In this document: positions 7,515-18,457 of the stretch, one piece after another | How positions within the stretch are numbered: position 1 is the first letter of the stretch | How the letters are laid out: every line of letters starts with the position of its first letter | Assembly: GCF_001421245.1 (NCBI RefSeq) | Contig: NZ_LMKE01000013.1 | Location: 202,292-252,043, forward strand | Length of the DNA: 49,752 nucleotides | Direction: 5' to 3' | Source of the DNA: Sphingomonas sp. Leaf10 | GTDB lineage: Bacteria > Pseudomonadota > Alphaproteobacteria > Sphingomonadales > Sphingomonadaceae | Notes under the pieces: generated by a model | Seen by the model: only the letters and a program-made list of their open reading frames with translations | Database searches by the model: none | What the model was told of the DNA's origin: nothing | Program-made: the position numbers and the translations under genes

Positions 7515-8432
7515 ATGCCCCAGCCCGACGACGATCGCCGCCGCATCATTGATCACGCGACCCGCGCCCTGTCGAGCGCGCGCATGGCATGGCGACAGGC
7601 GCAGCCCAGCCGCCAGCAACCGGCGATCTTTCCATCGCGAGCAACACTGATACGTGCGGTCGAACTGCTGTCGCACGCGCTGTTCCCCGGACGGATCGGG
7701 GGATTTTCGGGTGATCCGACAGGCGAGGACCGCTTCGTCGCCGAGCGGCTGGAAGTGGCCTTCACGTTGCTGGACGAAGCGATCCGGGCCGAATTCGCCT
7801 ATTGGCAGGATGTTTCGGCGATCGATTTCGCACCCGGCCGTCCGGCCGAAATCCTGCGATTGTTCGCCGGCACGCTGTCGCGGGTACGGGCGCTGATCGA
7901 CACCGATGTCGCTGCGATCTTTCGTGGCGATCCGGCAGCGCGCAGTGTCGACGAGATTTTGATCTGCTATCCGGGTGCGGTCGCGATCCTGCATCACCGG
8001 CTGGCGCATGAACTGGACGCGCTCGGCGTGCCGATCGTCGCGCGGATCGTGTCGGAGATCGCGAACGAGCGCACCGGCATCGACATCCATCCCGGTGCGA
8101 CGATCGGACCGGGCTTCTTCATCGATCACGGTACGGGTGTGGTGATCGGCGAGACCGCCGTCATCGGCGCACGGGTCCGGCTGTATCAGCATGTCACGCT
8201 GGGTGCGCGTACCCCCCATCGGTCGCAACCCCGTTCGGCGACCGGGCCGTTCGCCGAGCGCATCGCCCGGCATCCGATCGTCGGCGACGATGTCGTCATC
8301 TATGCCGGGGCGACGATCCTCGGGCGGGTGACGATCGGCGACCGGGCGGTGATCGGTGGCAATGTCTGGCTGTTGCAGGATGTGGCCGCGAACAGCGTCA
8401 TCATGCAGCCGGAGGCGGTGTCGGTCGGCTGA
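7515..8432 (+). CDS. epsC: Serine O-acetyltransferase, EpsC type
   Basis: A 305-residue enzyme that makes O-acetylserine from serine and acetyl-CoA, the first committed step of cysteine synthesis. The first 150 residues are the helical N-terminal domain of the longer EpsC-type enzymes; the rest is a left-handed beta helix with hexapeptide repeats (IDIHPGATIGPGFFIDHGTGVVIGETAVIG, then VVIYAGATILGRVTIGDRAVIGGNVW). The catalytic His-Asp pair is in the IHPGA and FIDHGTG regions. The inserted loop GARTPHRSQPRSATGPFAERIARHP matches the longer loop of EpsC-like proteins. No cysteine synthase gene is adjacent, so cysteine feedback or complex formation cannot be judged from context. Confidence 0.9.
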   Translation: MPQPDDDRRRIIDHATRALSSARMAWRQAQPSRQQPAIFPSRATLIRAVELLSHALFPGRIGGFSGDPTGEDRFVAERLEVAFTLLDEAIRAEFAYWQDVSAIDFAPGRPAEILRLFAGTLSRVRALIDTDVAAIFRGDPAARSVDEILICYPGAVAILHHRLAHELDALGVPIVARIVSEIANERTGIDIHPGATIGPGFFIDHGTGVVIGETAVIGARVRLYQHVTLGARTPHRSQPRSATGPFAERIARHPIVGDDVVIYAGATILGRVTIGDRAVIGGNVWLLQDVAANSVIMQPEAVSVG

Positions 8433-8440
8433 AACCCTCG

Positions 8441-8459
8441 GCAGGCTTGGCAAGCCTGC
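8441..8459 (+). terminator. Hairpin after epsC
   Basis: GCAGGCTT and AAGCCTGC form a perfect short-loop hairpin 8 bases after the epsC stop. There is no T-run, so it may stop transcription only with help or protect the 3' end of the message. Confidence 0.45.
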
Positions 8460-8478
8460 GGATTGCCAAGGTCAGATG

Positions 8479-8585
8479 ATCCGGGGCCGATCGTCCCCAG
8501 ACGATTTGAGTCCGTGTCAGCACCCCGCTTGCGCGGGACGAATAATCCGGGGCCGATCGTCCCCCGGACGATCGTCTCTCCGGAT
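8479..8585. repeat. Direct repeat with overlapping palindrome between convergent epsC and guaA
   Basis: The identical 20 bases starting ATCCGGGGCCGATCG occur at 8479-8498 and 8545-8564, each followed closely by GACGAT. The second copy is also half of an inverted repeat: ATCCGG and GATCGTC (8545 onward) are mirrored by GACGATC and CCGGAT (to 8585), ending in the guaA stop codon. On the minus strand it could act as the guaA terminator. Confidence 0.6.
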
Positions 8586-10141
8586 CATTCCCATTCGATC
8601 GTGCCGGGCGGCTTGCTGGTATAGTCGTAGGTGACGCGGTTGATGCCCTTCACCTCGTTGATGATCCGGGTCGCGACGCGGGGCAGGAAGTCGCCGGGGA
8701 ACTGGAACGCCTGCGCGGTCATGCCGTCGGTCGAGGTCACCGCGCGAAGGGCGAGGACGTTGTCATAGGTGCGGCCGTCGCCCATCACCCCGACGCTGCG
8801 TACCGGCAGCAGCACGGCGAAAGCCTGCCAGATCGTGTCGTACAGCCCGGCGTTACGAATTTCCTCGAGGTAGATCGCATCGGCCTTGCGGAGAATGTCG
8901 CAGCGTTCGCGGGTCACTTCGCCCGGAATACGGATGGCGAGGCCGGGTCCGGGGAACGGATGACGGCCGACGAACACGTCGGGCAGGCCTAACTCGCGAC
9001 CCAGCGCACGGACCTCGTCCTTGAACAGTTCGCGCAGCGGTTCGACCAGCGCCATGTTCATCCGCTCGGGCAGGCCGCCGACATTGTGGTGACTCTTGAT
9101 CGTCACCGACGGACCGCCGGTGAAGCTGACGCTTTCGATCACGTCGGGATAGAGCGTGCCTTGCGCAAGGAACTGCGCGCCGCCCAGCTTGTTGGCTTCG
9201 GCTTCGAACACGTCGATGAAGGTCTTGCCGATGAACTTGCGCTTGGCCTCCGGGTCGGTGACGCCGGCCAGACCGTCCATGAACAGGTCCTGCGCATCCA
9301 CATGGACCAGCGGGATGTTGTAATGGCCGCGGAACAGGCTGACGACTTGTTCGGCCTCGCCCGCGCGTAGGATGCCGCCGTCGACGAACACGCAGGTCAG
9401 CTGCTCGCCAATCGCTTCGTGGATCAGCAGCGCGGCGACCGACGAATCGACCCCGCCCGACAGGCCACAAATGACCTTGCCATCGCCGACCTGTTCGCGG
9501 ATCTCGGCGATTTTCGCCTGACGGAACTCGGCCATCGTCCAGTCGCCGGCCAGACCGCAGACGTGGCGGGCGAAGTTGGCGATCAGCTTGCCGCCATCGG
9601 GCGTGTGCACGACTTCCGGGTGGAACTGCACGCCGTAATAGCGGCGATCGTCATCGGCAACGACCGCATAGGGCGCGCCGGGGCTGGTCGCGACGGTGCG
9701 AAAACCGGGGGCGAGCGCGGTGACCTTGTCGCCATGGCTCATCCACACCTGATGCCGCTCGGCCTTTTCCCACAGGCCGTCGAACATCGCACAGTCGTCG
9801 CCGACCTCGATATAGGCTTCGCCGAACTCGCCCGAATGGCCTTTCTCGACATTGCCGCCCAATTGCTGGGTCATGACCTGCTGGCCGTAGCAGATGCCGA
9901 ACACCGGCACGCCGGAGTCGAAGATGACCTGCGGCGCGCGTGGCGATCCTTCGTCGCAGACCGATGCGGGACCGCCCGACAGGACCACGCCCTTGGGCTG
10001 CATCCGTTCGAACGCTTCCTCGGCCTTCTGGAACGGGGCGATTTCGGAATAGACGCCGGCCTCGCGCACGCGACGCGCGATGAGCTGCGTCACCTGGCTG
10101 CCGAAGTCGACGATCAGGATGGAGTCGGGGGTCTCGTTCAT
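8585..10141 (-). CDS. guaA: GMP synthase (glutamine-hydrolysing)
   Basis: 518 residues, close to the 525 of the E. coli enzyme. It converts XMP to GMP using glutamine and ATP. The N-terminal class I amidotransferase domain has GGPAS, the nucleophile Cys84 in GICYGQQ, and His174/Glu176 in FHPEV. The ATP-pyrophosphatase domain has the PP-loop SGGVDSS at about 228-234, and the C-terminal dimerisation domain ends [17 protein letters not shown], as in most homologues. The start [16 protein letters not shown] is the family start. It lies about 83 bases downstream of the prolyl oligopeptidase stop with a hairpin between, so it probably has its own promoter. Confidence 0.97.
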   Translation of the reverse strand: MNETPDSILIVDFGSQVTQLIARRVREAGVYSEIAPFQKAEEAFERMQPKGVVLSGGPASVCDEGSPRAPQVIFDSGVPVFGICYGQQVMTQQLGGNVEKGHSGEFGEAYIEVGDDCAMFDGLWEKAERHQVWMSHGDKVTALAPGFRTVATSPGAPYAVVADDDRRYYGVQFHPEVVHTPDGGKLIANFARHVCGLAGDWTMAEFRQAKIAEIREQVGDGKVICGLSGGVDSSVAALLIHEAIGEQLTCVFVDGGILRAGEAEQVVSLFRGHYNIPLVHVDAQDLFMDGLAGVTDPEAKRKFIGKTFIDVFEAEANKLGGAQFLAQGTLYPDVIESVSFTGGPSVTIKSHHNVGGLPERMNMALVEPLRELFKDEVRALGRELGLPDVFVGRHPFPGPGLAIRIPGEVTRERCDILRKADAIYLEEIRNAGLYDTIWQAFAVLLPVRSVGVMGDGRTYDNVLALRAVTSTDGMTAQAFQFPGDFLPRVATRIINEVKGINRVTYDYTSKPPGTIEWE

Positions 10142-10178
10142 GCGCGTTCCGATAGCGGGGACATGGACAAGAGGAAAG

Positions 10179-10217
10179 CGGTTCACGCGGACGGGACGGC
10201 CCCGCCCGCGTGAACCG
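10179..10217 (-). terminator. Terminator-like hairpin after the prolyl oligopeptidase gene
   Basis: CGGTTCACGCGG (10179-10190) pairs perfectly with CCGCGTGAACCG (10206-10217). It lies 7 bases past the peptidase stop. The T-run is missing on the minus strand. Confidence 0.5.
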
Positions 10218-10224
10218 GAACGCG

Positions 10225-12348
<2,124 letters not shown>

Positions 12349-12457
12349 CGTTGCTCCATGGGCAGGCGGCCGGACCGGTATCCGGTGTTACCGTGCACGA
12401 TAGGCGCTGCGCCATCACGCGCAACCCCAAGAGACAATGGTACTGGCCGCAACGGAA

Positions 12458-12489
12458 AAGGGCGACCGTACCGAAGTACGACCGCCCTT
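12458..12489 (-). terminator. Terminator of the ribosomal superoperon
   Basis: On the minus strand a 14-base-pair stem (AAGGGCGGTCGTAC / GTACGGTCGCCCTT, two G-U pairs) is capped by the extra-stable loop TTCG and followed by TTTTCC. It lies 26 bases after the rplQ stop and is the strongest terminator in the window. Confidence 0.9.
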
Positions 12490-12515
12490 CCCTGTCTCTC
12501 GAAACGAAACGCCGA

Positions 12516-12938
12516 TCAGGCGGCTTCGTCGAAATCCTCTTCGCTCACGACCGGACCCGAATCCTGGCCCTTTGCCGATACGTCGCGATCGACGAATTCG
12601 ATGATCGCCATCGGCGAAGCGTCCGACGCGCGGATGCCGGCCTTGATGATGCGGGTGTAGCCGCCGTTGCGATCGGCATAGCGGGTCGCCAGCACGTCGA
12701 ACAGCTTGGTCAGCTGCGCATCGTCGAGCAGACGAGCGTGCGCGAGACGACGGTTCGACAGGCCACCCTTCTTCGCCAGCGTGATCAGCTTTTCGACATA
12801 GGGACGCAGTTCCTTCGCCTTGGCGACGGTGGTGGTGATCTGCTCATGCTTGATCAGTGCGGCCGACATGTTGCGGAACAGCGCAATACGATGGGCCGAG
12901 GTACGTTGCAGCTTACGGCCGCCGACGCGATGACGCAT
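12516..12938 (-). CDS. rplQ: 50S ribosomal protein L17
   Basis: 140 residues; the N-terminus [24 protein letters not shown] is diagnostic for L17, and the central [23 protein letters not shown] matches too. L17 binds 23S rRNA near the peptide exit tunnel region and helps early 50S assembly. As in E. coli it is the last gene of the alpha operon, after rpoA, but here it is set apart by an unusually long 231-base gap full of hairpins. An acidic C-terminal tail (SEEDFDEAA) extends beyond the E. coli length of 127. Confidence 0.98.
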   Translation of the reverse strand: MRHRVGGRKLQRTSAHRIALFRNMSAALIKHEQITTTVAKAKELRPYVEKLITLAKKGGLSNRRLAHARLLDDAQLTKLFDVLATRYADRNGGYTRIIKAGIRASDASPMAIIEFVDRDVSAKGQDSGPVVSEEDFDEAA

Positions 12939-13075
12939 GGGTATTTCCTTCGTTCGTTATGGGGCCGTGTCACGGAATCCCCAGAGCAGGTGGCTGTTGG
13001 AGGCCGCCACCGGTTCGCCTGTTCGCGGCAAAGTTCACTAAGTTCACACTTGCCGCGTGTTCGGTTGCCGGATTG

Positions 13076-13162
13076 GACACGGGCGAAGCCCGTGTCGTCG
13101 GACGAGCTAAAAGCTCGCCGGCCGGGCCGGTTTTGTCTCCGGGGCAGGCTCGCCTGCCCCGG
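13076..13162. repeat. Three successive hairpins in the rpoA-rplQ gap
   Basis: The 231-base gap holds three perfect palindromes: GACACGGGC-GAA-GCCCGTGTC (13076-13096), CGAGCT-AAA-AGCTCG (13103-13117) and CCGGGGCAGGC-TC-GCCTGCCCCGG (13139-13162), the last flanked by TTTTG and CAAAA that extend the stem. The third starts 8 bases after the rpoA stop and could terminate, process or stabilise the mRNA between rpoA and rplQ. Confidence 0.7.
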
Positions 13163-13169
13163 TGCAAAA

Positions 13170-14234
13170 TCAGCCCATAATCTCCTGCTCGAGCTTCTTC
13201 GCCATCTCTTCGATGTTCTCGGGCGGCCATCCGGGGATGTCCATGCCGAGGCGAAGGCCCATCGACGACAGCACTTCCTTGATTTCGTTCAGCGACTTGC
13301 GGCCGAAATTCGGGGTGCGCAGCATCTCGGCTTCGGTCTTCTGGACCAGGTCGCCGATATAGATGATGTTGTCGTTCTTGAGACAGTTGGCCGAACGAAC
13401 CGACAGTTCGAGTTCGTCGACCTTCTTGAGCAGGTAGCGGTTGATCTGCGCGGTATCGCCCTGACCTTCGGCCTGCGGTGCTGCCACCTGCGTGCCGACG
13501 GCGGCCGCACGCGGCAGGGCCGAATCGTCGAAGTGGACGAACAGCGCCAGCTGGTCCTGAAGGATGCGACCGGCATAGGCCAGCGCGTCTTCCGGGGTCA
13601 CGGTGCCGTCGGTCTCGACGGTCAGCGTCAGCTTGTCGTAATCGAGTTCCTGCCCGACGCGGGTGTTCTCGACCTTATAGCTTACCTGACGGACCGGCGA
13701 ATACAGCGCATCGACCGGGATCAGTCCGATCGGCGCGTCGGCTGGACGGTTGCCGGCGGCGGGCACATAGCCCTTACCGACGTCCGCGGTCAGTTCCATG
13801 TTGAGCGTCGCGCCATCGTCGAGGTGGCACAGCACCAGATCGGGGTTCATCACCTCGATATCGCCGGTGACGGCAATGTCGCCGGCCTTCACTTCGGCCG
13901 GACCGGTGACGGACAGCTGGAGACGCTTCGGGCCTTCACCCTGCATCTTCAGCGCGATCTGCTTCACGTTCAGCACCATGTCGGTCACGTCCTCGCGGAC
14001 GCCGGCAAGGCTGGAGAATTCGTGAAGGACATTCTCGATCTTGATCGAGGTTACGGCGGCGCCCTGCAGCGACGACAGCAGCACGCGACGCAGCGCGTTG
14101 CCGAGCGTCAGGCCGAACCCGCGCTCGAGCGGTTCCGCGACGAAGGTCGAACGGCGCTTGGGATCGCCGCCCGGCTTCTTCTCGAGGCCGCTCGGCTTCT
14201 TGAGTTCCTGCCAGTTCTTAGCGTTGACGGACAC
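13170..14234 (-). CDS. rpoA: DNA-directed RNA polymerase alpha subunit
   Basis: 354 residues. The N-terminal domain ([43 protein letters not shown]) dimerises and nucleates core assembly; the C-terminal domain (about 270-330: [47 protein letters not shown]) binds UP-element DNA and activators. Translation starts at GTG (14232-14234), with GGGGAAG just upstream, since no ATG precedes the conserved N-terminus. The alpha-CTD is followed by about 25 extra residues rich in Glu and Lys, usual in alphaproteobacteria. It is read from the alpha operon after rpsK, with a terminator-like hairpin in the gap before it. Confidence 0.98.
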   Translation of the reverse strand: MSVNAKNWQELKKPSGLEKKPGGDPKRRSTFVAEPLERGFGLTLGNALRRVLLSSLQGAAVTSIKIENVLHEFSSLAGVREDVTDMVLNVKQIALKMQGEGPKRLQLSVTGPAEVKAGDIAVTGDIEVMNPDLVLCHLDDGATLNMELTADVGKGYVPAAGNRPADAPIGLIPVDALYSPVRQVSYKVENTRVGQELDYDKLTLTVETDGTVTPEDALAYAGRILQDQLALFVHFDDSALPRAAAVGTQVAAPQAEGQGDTAQINRYLLKKVDELELSVRSANCLKNDNIIYIGDLVQKTEAEMLRTPNFGRKSLNEIKEVLSSMGLRLGMDIPGWPPENIEEMAKKLEQEIMG

Positions 14235-14289
14235 GGGCTTCCCCTAGCTTGGCGGCGCGGAAAGGACGGGTCCGCGCCATGAAAGAACG

Positions 14290-14315
14290 GCCCCGCCGGA
14301 CGAACCCGGCGAGGC
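14290..14315 (-). terminator. Terminator-like hairpin between rpsK and rpoA
   Basis: On the minus strand GCCTCGCCGG pairs fully with CCGGCGGGGC (one U-G pair) around GTTCGT, and CGTTCTTTC follows. It lies 12 bases after the rpsK stop. Because rpoA is essential, it must be leaky or act on processing. Confidence 0.5.
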
Positions 14316-14327
14316 GGCAGGCACGGA

Positions 14328-14717
14328 TCAGACGCGGCGACGCTTCGACGGACGCACGCCGTTGTGCGGGATCGAGGTCACGTCGCGGATCGACGTGATC
14401 TGGAAACCGACGGCCTGGAGCGCGCGGAGCGCCGATTCACGACCCGAACCCGGGCCCTTCACTTCGACTTCGAGCGTGCGCACGCCGTGATCGGCAGCCT
14501 TGCGGCCGGCGTCCTCGGCAGCGACCTGCGCGGCATACGGGGTCGACTTGCGCGAGCCCTTGAAGCCCATCATGCCGGCCGACGACCACGAGATCGCGTT
14601 GCCCTGCGCGTCGGTGATGGTGATCATGGTGTTGTTGAAGCTGGCGTTCACATGGGCGACGCCGGCGGTGATGTTCTTGCGCTCGCGACGGCGAAGGCGC
14701 TGCGGTTCACGTGCCAT
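14328..14717 (-). CDS. rpsK: 30S ribosomal protein S11
   Basis: 129 residues, the usual length. [52 protein letters not shown] and the C-terminal [18 protein letters not shown] are the universal S11 blocks. S11 sits on the 30S platform next to the mRNA exit and contacts S6/S18 and S21. Position between rpsM and rpoA is the standard alpha-operon order. A terminator-like hairpin lies on each side of the gene. Confidence 0.98.
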   Translation of the reverse strand: MAREPQRLRRRERKNITAGVAHVNASFNNTMITITDAQGNAISWSSAGMMGFKGSRKSTPYAAQVAAEDAGRKAADHGVRTLEVEVKGPGSGRESALRALQAVGFQITSIRDVTSIPHNGVRPSKRRRV

Positions 14718-14800
14718 TATTGGTAATCCTGACCTGTATAGCGTGGTACGGAGGCCGGGAGGCGGTCTGCCTCACACCCGCCTCCGGCGGAGAAGAAGTC

Positions 14801-14826
14801 AAAAACAATCCCCCGGGACTGTTTTT
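14801..14826 (-). terminator. Intrinsic-terminator-like hairpin between rpsM and rpsK
   Basis: On the minus strand AAAAACAGTCC pairs with GGATTGTTTTT (one G-U pair) around a CGGG loop; the 3' arm itself ends in TTTTT, followed by GACTTCTTCT. This is the classic A-stem-T layout of an intrinsic terminator, and it begins at the rpsM stop codon. It lies inside the alpha operon, upstream of rpsK, rpoA and rplQ. Confidence 0.65.
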
Positions 14827-15194
14827 TACTTCTTCTTACCCGCGATCGGCTTAGCCTTACCCTTGCGGGTGCGCGCGTTGGTGTGCGTGCGCTGGCCGCG
14901 GACCGGCAGGCCCTTGCGGTGACGCAGGCCGCGATAGCAAGCCAGATCCATCAGACGCTTGATGTTCATCGCGGTCTGGCGACGCAGGTCACCTTCCACG
15001 GTGTGGTTCGCGTCGATCGCTTCGCGGATCTGGAGCACTTCCTGATCGCTCAGGTCCTGCACGCGACGCTCGGCGGTGATGCCCAGCTGATCGGTCAACT
15101 GCTTGGCCTTGGCCGGACCGATGCCGTGGATATACTGCAGCGCGATGATTACGCGCTTGTTGGTCGGGATATTAACACCCGCGATACGTGCCAT
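14826..15194 (-). CDS. rpsM: 30S ribosomal protein S13
   Basis: 122 residues starting [26 protein letters not shown], the universal S13 N-terminus, and ending in the basic tail [25 protein letters not shown]13 forms bridges with the 50S subunit and contacts the P-site tRNA through this tail. It begins the alpha block; a 352-base gap with a palindromic repeat separates it from adk. No infA or rpmJ gene lies between secY and rpsM, unlike E. coli or Bacillus. Confidence 0.98.
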   Translation of the reverse strand: MARIAGVNIPTNKRVIIALQYIHGIGPAKAKQLTDQLGITAERRVQDLSDQEVLQIREAIDANHTVEGDLRRQTAMNIKRLMDLACYRGLRHRKGLPVRGQRTHTNARTRKGKAKPIAGKKK

Positions 15195-15546
15195 GAACTA
15201 AATTCTCCCAGCTCCACGAGGCACCGCATGGCAGCGGCCCCTCATCTCGTAGCGTTGCCGCCCGTCACGCACGATCGCGGCGAACGCGCAAAAGCGCCGC
15301 CGTAACCGGTATGTCGGGGTAGTGCGCTGATACGGACCGATTCCTACCCTGTCAACCGGTGGGCGGAGCCAAATTCGGGATAGGACGTGCGCGGATCAAA
15401 GCGCGCGACTACGTCCTTCCTTACAAACGTCACCCCAGCGCAGACCGGGGTCTCCACGGGATGCACGCTACGCTCGTCCAACGGGGAGACCTCAGCCTTC
15501 GCTGGGGTGATGTATATGGCGGAGGAAGCGTGGCGCTTCCCGCCTC
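15195..15546. other. 352-base gap between adk and rpsM
   Basis: No coding region can be supported here. The adk-proximal part holds the inverted repeat at 15430-15510 (listed separately). The rest, next to the rpsM start, is expected to contain the rpsM leader and possibly a promoter, but no clear -35/-10 pair with normal spacing was seen. Confidence 0.6.
15430..15510. repeat. Intergenic inverted repeat, CACCCCAGCG family
   Basis: TCACCCCAGCGCAGACCGGG (from 15430) is mirrored by CTCAGCCTTCGCTGGGGTGA (to 15510), giving arms of about 27 bases with a few mismatches. This is the layout of the REP-like palindromes scattered through sphingomonad intergenic regions. A distant relative lies at 49041-49124. 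Confidence 0.75.
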
Positions 15547-16188
15547 TTACTTGTCGAGGATCGCCGCGACCTGCGTCGTCACGTCGTCCATGTCGGCCAT
15601 GCCGTCGACGCGGTGAACGATACCACGCGCCTCGTAGAGCGGCAGGATCGGCGCCGTCTTTGCCCGGTATTCGACCATGCGGGTACGCACCGTCGCCTCG
15701 TTGTCGTCGGGGCGCCGCTTGAATTCGGTCGCGCCGCACGCGTCGCACACGCCGGCCACCGCCGGCTGCTTGAAGCGGTCGTGATAGCCCGCCCCGCAAT
15801 TGCCGCAGGTGAAGCGGCCGACGATCCGTTCGACCAGCGCATCCTCATCGACGACCAGTTCGATGACATGGGTCAGCTTGCGACCGCGATGTTCGAGCAG
15901 CAGGTCGAGCGCATCGGCCTGCGGCGCAGTACGCGGATAGCCGTCGAAGATCGCACCCTGGTCACCGAGCTGATCGAGCCGCTCACCGATCAGCGCCGAG
16001 ACGATCGCGTCGGATACCAGTTCGCCGGCATCCATCACCGCCTTCGCCTGCAACCCGACCGGGCTGCCCGCCTTCACCGCAGCGCGCAACATGTCGCCGG
16101 TCGACAGCTGGACCATGCCGCGCGCTTCCAGACGGGCCGCCTGCGTCCCCTTGCCTGCGCCGGGCGGTCCGAGAAGGATGATATCCAT
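15547..16188 (-). CDS. adk: Adenylate kinase, zinc-type LID
   Basis: 213 residues. It interconverts ATP + AMP and 2 ADP. The P-loop GPPGAGKG is at 7-14, the AMP-binding segment LSTGDMLRAAVKAG follows, FDGYPRT is at about 81-87, and the LID is the long type with four cysteines (128, 131, 148, 151) that can bind zinc. The LID zinc form is common in Gram-positives and in several alphaproteobacteria. The gene lies between secY and rpsM, 30 bases after secY, the ancestral place for adk. Confidence 0.97.
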   Translation of the reverse strand: MDIILLGPPGAGKGTQAARLEARGMVQLSTGDMLRAAVKAGSPVGLQAKAVMDAGELVSDAIVSALIGERLDQLGDQGAIFDGYPRTAPQADALDLLLEHRGRKLTHVIELVVDEDALVERIVGRFTCGNCGAGYHDRFKQPAVAGVCDACGATEFKRRPDDNEATVRTRMVEYRAKTAPILPLYEARGIVHRVDGMADMDDVTTQVAAILDK

Positions 16189-16218
16189 AGCTTGCCCCCT
16201 TATGCCCCGATGGACCGA

Positions 16219-17589
16219 TCAACCGCGGATGCGGTTGCCGCCCTTGAGCTTCGCCTTCTTGATGAGGTCGCCATACTGGTGCGCCAGCAAATGCGATTGG
16301 ATCTGCGTCACCGTGTCCATCGTAACGTTGACCACGATGAGCAGGCTGGTGCCGCCGAGATAGAAGGGAATCGACAGTGCCGAAACCAGATATTCGGGCA
16401 ACAGGCAGATGATGACCAGATAGGCCGCACCGATGACCGTGATCCGGGTCAGGACATAATCGAAATAATTCTCTGTATTCTTGCCCGGGCGGATGCCGGG
16501 GATGAACCCGCCATAGCGCTTCAGGTTGTCGGCGGTCTCTTCGGGATTGAAGACGATCGCGGTGTAGAAGAACGAGAAGAACACGATGCCCGCGCCGTAC
16601 AGCAGCATGTACAGCGGTTGGCCATGCGCCAGATACTGGTTGAGCGTGATGATGAAGTCGCCCCAGCGGCTTTCCCCCGCCGTCGCCTGCCCGGCGAACT
16701 GCGTGATCGTCACCGGCATCAGCAACAGCGACGAGGCGAAGATCGGCGGAATGACGCCCGCGGTGTTGATCTTGAGCGGCAGGTGGCTGCGATCGGCCTG
16801 TACGCCGCGCGCCGTCTGACGCTTGGGATACTGGATCAGGATGCGGCGCTGCGCGCGTTCCATGAAGCAGATGAACAGGACGAGGCCGGCGACGGCGGCG
16901 ATGATGCCGATCAGCGTCAGCGGGTTCATCGTACCCGAACGGCTGCCCTCGAACAGCTGGAGCAGCGTCGTTGGCAGGTGCGCGACGATGCCGGCCATGA
17001 TGATCAGCGAGATGCCGTTGCCGATGCCGCGGCTGGTGATCTGCTCACCCAGCCACATCAGGAACATGGTGCCGCCGATCAACGAGATGACCGCCGCGAT
17101 GCGGAAGGTCATGCCCGGCTCGATCACTGCCTGCGCTCCGGCCGAGGCGCCGAACGCTTCGAGGCCGACGGCGATGGTATAGCCCTGGATCGCGGTCAGC
17201 GCGACCGTGCCGTAGCGCGTGTACTGGTTGAGCTTCTTGCGGCCCGATTCGCCTTCCTTCTTGATGGCGGCGAGTTGCGGGCTGAGCGAGGTCGCGAGCT
17301 GCACCACGATCGACGCGGTGATATAGGGCATGACGCCCAGCGCGACGACCGACATGCGCGTCAGCGCACCGCCAGAGAAAGTGTTGAAGAAGTCGAGAAC
17401 GCCGCCCTGCGTCTGGTTGGCGAGCAGGCCAAGCTGCGTCGGGTCGATGCCCGGCAGCGGCACATAGCTCAGCATGCGGAACACGATCAGCGCTCCGAGC
17501 GTAAACCACAGGCGCTTCTTCAGTTCGGTCGCCTTACCGAATTTCGACAGATTGAGATTGGTCGCAAGACCGTCTGAGGCGGCTGCCAT
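16219..17589 (-). CDS. secY: Preprotein translocase subunit SecY
   Basis: 456 residues with ten hydrophobic segments, forming the channel of the SecYEG translocon in the inner membrane. Recognisable landmarks are RMLSYVPLPGIDPTQL after TM1, GGALTRMSVVALGVMPYITASIVVQL (plug/TM2 region), KKEGESGRKKLNQYTRYGT, and the cytoplasmic loop RRILIQYPKRQTARGVQADRSHLPLKINTAGVIPPIFASSLL used for SecA and ribosome contact. It is the last large gene of the spc block, followed closely by adk. Between secY and rplO is a 241-base gap with two inverted repeats. Confidence 0.98.
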   Translation of the reverse strand: MAAASDGLATNLNLSKFGKATELKKRLWFTLGALIVFRMLSYVPLPGIDPTQLGLLANQTQGGVLDFFNTFSGGALTRMSVVALGVMPYITASIVVQLATSLSPQLAAIKKEGESGRKKLNQYTRYGTVALTAIQGYTIAVGLEAFGASAGAQAVIEPGMTFRIAAVISLIGGTMFLMWLGEQITSRGIGNGISLIIMAGIVAHLPTTLLQLFEGSRSGTMNPLTLIGIIAAVAGLVLFICFMERAQRRILIQYPKRQTARGVQADRSHLPLKINTAGVIPPIFASSLLLMPVTITQFAGQATAGESRWGDFIITLNQYLAHGQPLYMLLYGAGIVFFSFFYTAIVFNPEETADNLKRYGGFIPGIRPGKNTENYFDYVLTRITVIGAAYLVIICLLPEYLVSALSIPFYLGGTSLLIVVNVTMDTVTQIQSHLLAHQYGDLIKKAKLKGGNRIRG

Positions 17590-17666
17590 GGATATGTCCC
17601 GAATGATGCTGGCGGGCCATCAGCCCACCCCCCGGGCGACCATATAGGGGTTGCGGCCGGGATGTC

Positions 17667-17694
17667 TAAGGGGTGGTTTACCCTACCCCCTTTA
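17667..17694 (-). terminator. Hairpin upstream of secY
   Basis: TAAGGGGTGG (17667 on) and TACCCCCTTTA (to 17694) form a G/C-run stem with small bulges around TTTACCC. On the minus strand it lies after the larger repeat and about 75 bases before the secY start, so it could attenuate secY. Confidence 0.4.
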
Positions 17695-17700
17695 GTTCAT

Positions 17701-17822
17701 CCCGTTCGGTTCGAGTAGCGATCGAGCTTGTCGAGAGCGCGTATCGAGAACGCGGTTCCGCCGGGCGGGAGTTCTCGACGGACGCTTCTCGACGATACTC
17801 GAAGCTGCTCGAACCGAGCGGG
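17701..17822. repeat. Long inverted repeat between rplO and secY, TCGAG-rich family
   Basis: CCCGTTCGGTTCGAGTAGC (17701-17719) is mirrored by GCTGCTCGAACCGAGCGGG (17804-17822), with further TCGAGA / TCTCGA matches inside. The 122-base element can fold into one long hairpin and ends 8 bases from the rplO stop. Its composition (repeated TCGAG) differs from the coding DNA around it. Confidence 0.75.
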
Positions 17823-17830
17823 TGGGAACC

Positions 17831-18361
17831 TTACGCGTGTGCAGCCTTCTTGGCGGCGAGCGTTTTGCCCTTTTTGGCGGCGGCCTTTTCGTGCGCGGGG
17901 ACGACTTCGATCACGGACACCGAACCACCGGCCTTTTCGACCGCTTCGATCGCCGACTTCGACGCACCGGCAACGGTGAAGGCCAACTTCACGTTCAGCT
18001 CGCCCTTGCCGAGCAGGCGGACGCCGTCCTTGCCGCCGCGGGCCAGGTTCGCTGCCTTCAGCGCGGCGTGATCGAGGGTCGCACCGGCTTCGATCTTGCC
18101 GGCGTCGACCGCCTTCTGGATCGCGCCGAGGTTCACTTCGGCATAGTCCTTGGCGAAGATGTTGTTGAAGCCGCGCTTCGGGATCCGCATGTGGAGCGGC
18201 ATCTGACCGCCCTCGAAGCCGTTGATCGAGACGCCTTCGCGGCTCTTCTGGCCCTTCTGGCCACGGCCGGCGGTCTTGCCCTTGCCCGAGCCGATGCCGC
18301 GTCCGACGCGCATCTTGCTCTTGCGGGCGCCTTCGTTGTCGCGGATTTCGTTGAGTTTCAT
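17831..18361 (-). CDS. rplO: 50S ribosomal protein L15
   Basis: 176 residues. The basic N-terminal part [41 protein letters not shown] is universal for L15, as is [18 protein letters not shown]. The C-terminal tail is extended and Lys/Ala-rich ([20 protein letters not shown]) compared with the 144 residues of E. coli. L15 is needed late in 50S assembly. I used MKLNEIRD as start because the conserved sequence begins there. A terminator-like hairpin lies between rpmD and this gene. Confidence 0.97.
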   Translation of the reverse strand: MKLNEIRDNEGARKSKMRVGRGIGSGKGKTAGRGQKGQKSREGVSINGFEGGQMPLHMRIPKRGFNNIFAKDYAEVNLGAIQKAVDAGKIEAGATLDHAALKAANLARGGKDGVRLLGKGELNVKLAFTVAGASKSAIEAVEKAGGSVSVIEVVPAHEKAAAKKGKTLAAKKAAHA

Positions 18362-18401
18362 GTGTGCACTCGCTTTCGCTATGTTCGCGCTGAATAAATG
18401 A

Positions 18402-18427
18402 GGAAGGGGGCCGCTTAGCCCCCTTCC
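18402..18427 (-). terminator. Terminator-like hairpin between rpmD and rplO
   Basis: GGAAGGGGGC (18402-18411) pairs perfectly with GCCCCCTTCC (18418-18427) around CGCTTA. On the minus strand it is followed by TCATTTATTC. It lies about 30 bases after the rpmD stop, inside the spc block. Confidence 0.55.
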
Positions 18428-18457
18428 CCGCATTTGTCACCGGTAAAGGTAAAGGCC

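Noticed and set aside
16189..16218. Search for rpmJ or infA between secY and rpsM
   Set aside because: No reading of the right size or sequence is present; adk takes this place, as in relatives.
15613..17577. 654-residue plus-strand reading opposite adk and secY
   Set aside because: It covers two well-conserved genes on the other strand; long stop-free shadows are expected in GC-rich DNA.
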